DNA of 17,259 bases from Discostella pseudostelligera (Eukaryota; Bacillariophyta; Thalassiosirophyceae; Thalassiosirales; Thalassiosiraceae), in the NCBI GenBank assembly GCA_036940085.1, contig JALLBK010000390.1, forward strand, positions 1 to 17,259. Reading direction: 5' to 3'. The notes under the pieces are model-generated. The model made no database searches and was not told the origin of the DNA. It was given only the letters and a program-made list of their open reading frames with translations. Made by a program: the position numbers and the translations under genes. Positions 14,905-17,259 of the stretch are shown one piece after another; within the stretch, counting starts at the first letter, position 1; each line of letters begins with the position of its first letter.

Positions 14905-17259
14905 GGGGCCACACTCCTGCTCAGCCTCAGATCATTGCTAATCTCTCATCACACCAGCATGAACAAGAACAAGAACCCTGATGCCTGCTGCTCACCAACC
15001 ACCAGCACTTCTTGCAATTTGCAATCATGACTTGCAACTGCAACAGCACCCCACTTCATTCCTTCACTTGATTCTGCTAAATTGTGGCAGGACCCCCATA
15101 AGATGTAATAAAATTTCTGTTATCTCTCTTGATTCTCCTCTGAGGATGTGAAGTGTTTACACTTACTTATCATCCTTCTTGAGTTTGTAGGGGTCGGCAA
15201 TCTCCTCAACACCACTCACCACTCCACCTTCTTCCTCAATCTTCTTACGACCAGTAGTGTTCTTGGTAGTGTTGGTGGTACTCAGCTTGTTGAAGTAGCA
15301 GTGTAAGCACTCATCAGCTAAATCACTCCTCCCTCCTCCTCACTCCTCATGATCTCACTCTTCCACATGAATATATCACGGTCCTCTTCATCTCTTGAAC
15401 CCCTATACCCTGTTGGTGTCTGCTGCTCATTAACCACCAGTGGTGCTCCTTGCAACTTGCAACTTCTTGCTACACTCCTTGGGTTTGTAGTTTGTAGGTC
15501 AATCTCCTCAACACGTCCCAGTTCCTTCTTGTTCCTGACCTACTGCTAGTACTGCTTGTGCTAGTATTCCTCCCTGCATCTTGTTACCTACAGCAGTCTC
15601 ACTGCACACCCACTTTTCTGCTTGCACTTCTTGTAACAGCACCCCCCTCTGCTTTCTGCTGCTTACTGCTTGACTCTCACTCTCACTTCTCTTGACATTG
15701 TGGTTCAAGCCACTTGCTTTTAGTATTGTTACACTTGATGCTTGTTGCATCCTTGCCACCACTCTGCTTGAATTTGAATACTACTAGTACTCCCTCCCTT
15801 TTTGTTGTCAATGCTCAGCAGCTTGTATTTGTACTACAAGAACCCCACACTCATCAGCCCAGATCACCACTCCTCATCTCACCACCATCAGCACTCATCA
15901 TTCCCCACTCCCATAGCCCCATAGCTTGCTTCAGTCTTAACTCTTCTTCCCCTCCTTCTTGAATCTAATACATTTTTCACCACAGATTGCACCACTCCTT
16001 ATCTTTCATTTTGAATTGTTCATGTACCACCATCACCATCAGGCTGGTGGCTGGTGGCTGGTGGCTGGTGGCATGACTAACACCAACATTCTTCTTATTA
16101 TTCTTATTAATCTGTTCCTCCTCCTTGTTTAGCATCACCAGCACCCTTCCTCTGCCTTGTTGTTATCACCCTCATCATCTCTGCACCTTCTCAGTCTCAG
16201 GTCTCAGCTACCACATACTATTCTACTGTTGGTCCTCCTACTAGTAGTAGTTCCCCCTTCCCTGCTTCCTCCATTCTCACCCCTCCTGCTCAGCACAAGA
16301 TTCTTGCAGCTTGCAATTGAAGTATCAGTCTGCTTGATTGTCACCATTCCTTGGGATTGTAGGTGCCCAGCAGCAGCACTCTCAGTTTGCACCTGTTTGC
16401 ACCGTTGTCATTCTCATTGTCATAACCCCACCTCTGCAACCCAGCACCTCCTTGCCACCCTCTGCTTCTGCTACTCGTACTGCTGGTGGTCATGTAGGAG
16501 GTAGTTCCTTCTTCTTCTTGAGCCTTTATCCTCCTTGTCAGCTTGCATCCCTCTAACTCAGAACTCCTCATGGTGACGTACTTCTTCATACTCCTTCTCA
16601 CACTTGCTGCACTAGCACTGTCCACATCCATCAGTCATTGCATGCTTTCTCCTGCTTTCTAAAACTTTCTGCTTGACTCTCACTTCATGGGCATGTTCTT
16701 GTACCCGCAGTAGCAGTAGTAGTTGCAGCTGCTGCTTGCATTTGCATCATCACTCCTGTCATGCTTGCATCTTCTTCGCTCCTCATCCTAATCCATCTTG
16801 TTGTTGTCCTCAGTGGTGGTCTTTGCTCATCTCTCATCTCAATCTCACATCTCACACTAACTCCACACCCCATACTAAGACATCAGACCAAATCACTCCT
16901 TCTCCACCACCTCCTCCTCCCCTCATGACATCTTGCATCATCAGTGCTCATCTTGAATCTTGATTCTGGTAAGAAGATCCTCCTCATGATTACTTGCTTA
17001 TTGCATTCATCTTGACCTTGTAGTAGTACTACATTATCTTGGCTGAATTCCTCCTCAGTTCTTTGCATCACCACCAAAACACTTTCTCCTCCTCAGTCTC
17101 GGTTTGTACCACCACCCTCATCAAAATCAATCATCAATCTGCATCATGCTCATGAGATTCTCTGTCCCCTCCTCATGGAGATCATCCTAAGTCCTTCTCT
17201 TGTTCTTCTTCCTGTGTCACCACTCCTGCTCCATAATCCTCAGCTCATTGCTGATACCC
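14905..17259. repeat. G-poor, C/T-rich degenerate repetitive block
   Basis: No gene is supported over more than 2.3 kb. The plus strand is strongly C/T-rich and G-poor (in 15841-15900 I count 29 C, 10 T, 18 A and 3 G). Words such as CTTGCAA, CACTCCT, CATCATC, CTGCTGCT and CTTGACTCTCAC recur. Longer imperfect copies are visible. A 21-mer starting CTGCTGCTCA occurs at 14985-15005 and 15420-15440 (19 of 21 identical). CAATCTCCTCAACAC occurs at 15198-15212 and 15500-15514, each preceded by GTTTGTAG. A CACTCCTGCTC...CTCAG...TCATTGCT pattern occurs at 14912-14943 and 17221-17255. The spacings differ (435, 302 and about 2,300 bp), so this is not a simple satellite. The block continues to the window edge. 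Confidence 0.65.
16042..16072 (+). repeat. GGCTGGT heptamer tandem repeat
   Basis: Four exact GGCTGGT units (16042-16069) followed by GGC. Nine GG pairs in about 30 bases on a strand that is otherwise poor in G could form a two-tier G-quadruplex. Confidence 0.85.

Noticed and set aside
15703..15720. GGTTCAAGCC resembling a tRNA T-loop
   Set aside because: No matching acceptor or anticodon stems around it.
15508..17077. Several 60-115-codon frames in the C/T-rich block on both strands
   Set aside because: Composed of Ser/Leu/Pro/His or Glu/Arg runs from low-complexity DNA. No conserved motif and no credible splice structure.
1..17259. CRISPR arrays, insertion sequences, operons, ribosome binding sites
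   Set aside because: None seen; the introns and targeting peptides show a eukaryotic nuclear genome.

Overview
The window looks like nuclear DNA of a stramenopile alga, most likely a centric diatom. The genes are widely spaced on both strands and cut by short introns (71 to 128 nt, GT-AG, donors such as GTAAGT, GTGAGT, GTATGT). One product starts with a signal peptide followed by an ASSFSP motif of the diatom plastid-import type (phenylalanine after the cleavage site). The set of presenilin, FAE1-type ketoacyl-CoA synthase, AGC kinase and FkbM methyltransferase also fits. The species cannot be named from the sequence.

Layout, left to right. At 3-95 there may be the last codons of a plus-strand gene. 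A three-exon Nudix hydrolase (+) lies at 477-1541. It converges with an unrecognised secretory or anchored protein (-) at 1708-2721. That gene is divergent from a two-exon presenilin (+) at 3139-5177, which converges with a three-exon 3-ketoacyl-CoA synthase (-) at 5438-7322. A two-exon, 973-residue AGC-family protein kinase (-) follows at 7921-10955, then a plastid-targeted protein of unknown function (-) at 11697-12563. A decayed FkbM methyltransferase (-) with several frame breaks lies at 13351-14183. From about 14.9 kb to the end I see no gene, only a C/T-rich, G-poor, degenerate repetitive block.

The genes do not form one pathway; this is an ordinary eukaryotic mix: membrane proteolysis (presenilin), very-long-chain fatty acid elongation (KCS), signalling (AGC kinase), nucleotide clean-up (Nudix) and plastid function (unknown). 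The most interesting non-coding signals are two pairs of canonical E2F/DP-type sites. One pair is upstream of presenilin (23 bp apart) and one upstream of the kinase (22 bp apart). There is also a cluster of four identical 11-bp G-box elements (ACACGTGGAAG) upstream of the plastid-protein gene, with a fifth exact copy in the KCS promoter. A single N at 11648 sits between two exact 25-bp copies and looks like an assembly join. I did not find an unmistakable new multi-gene system.
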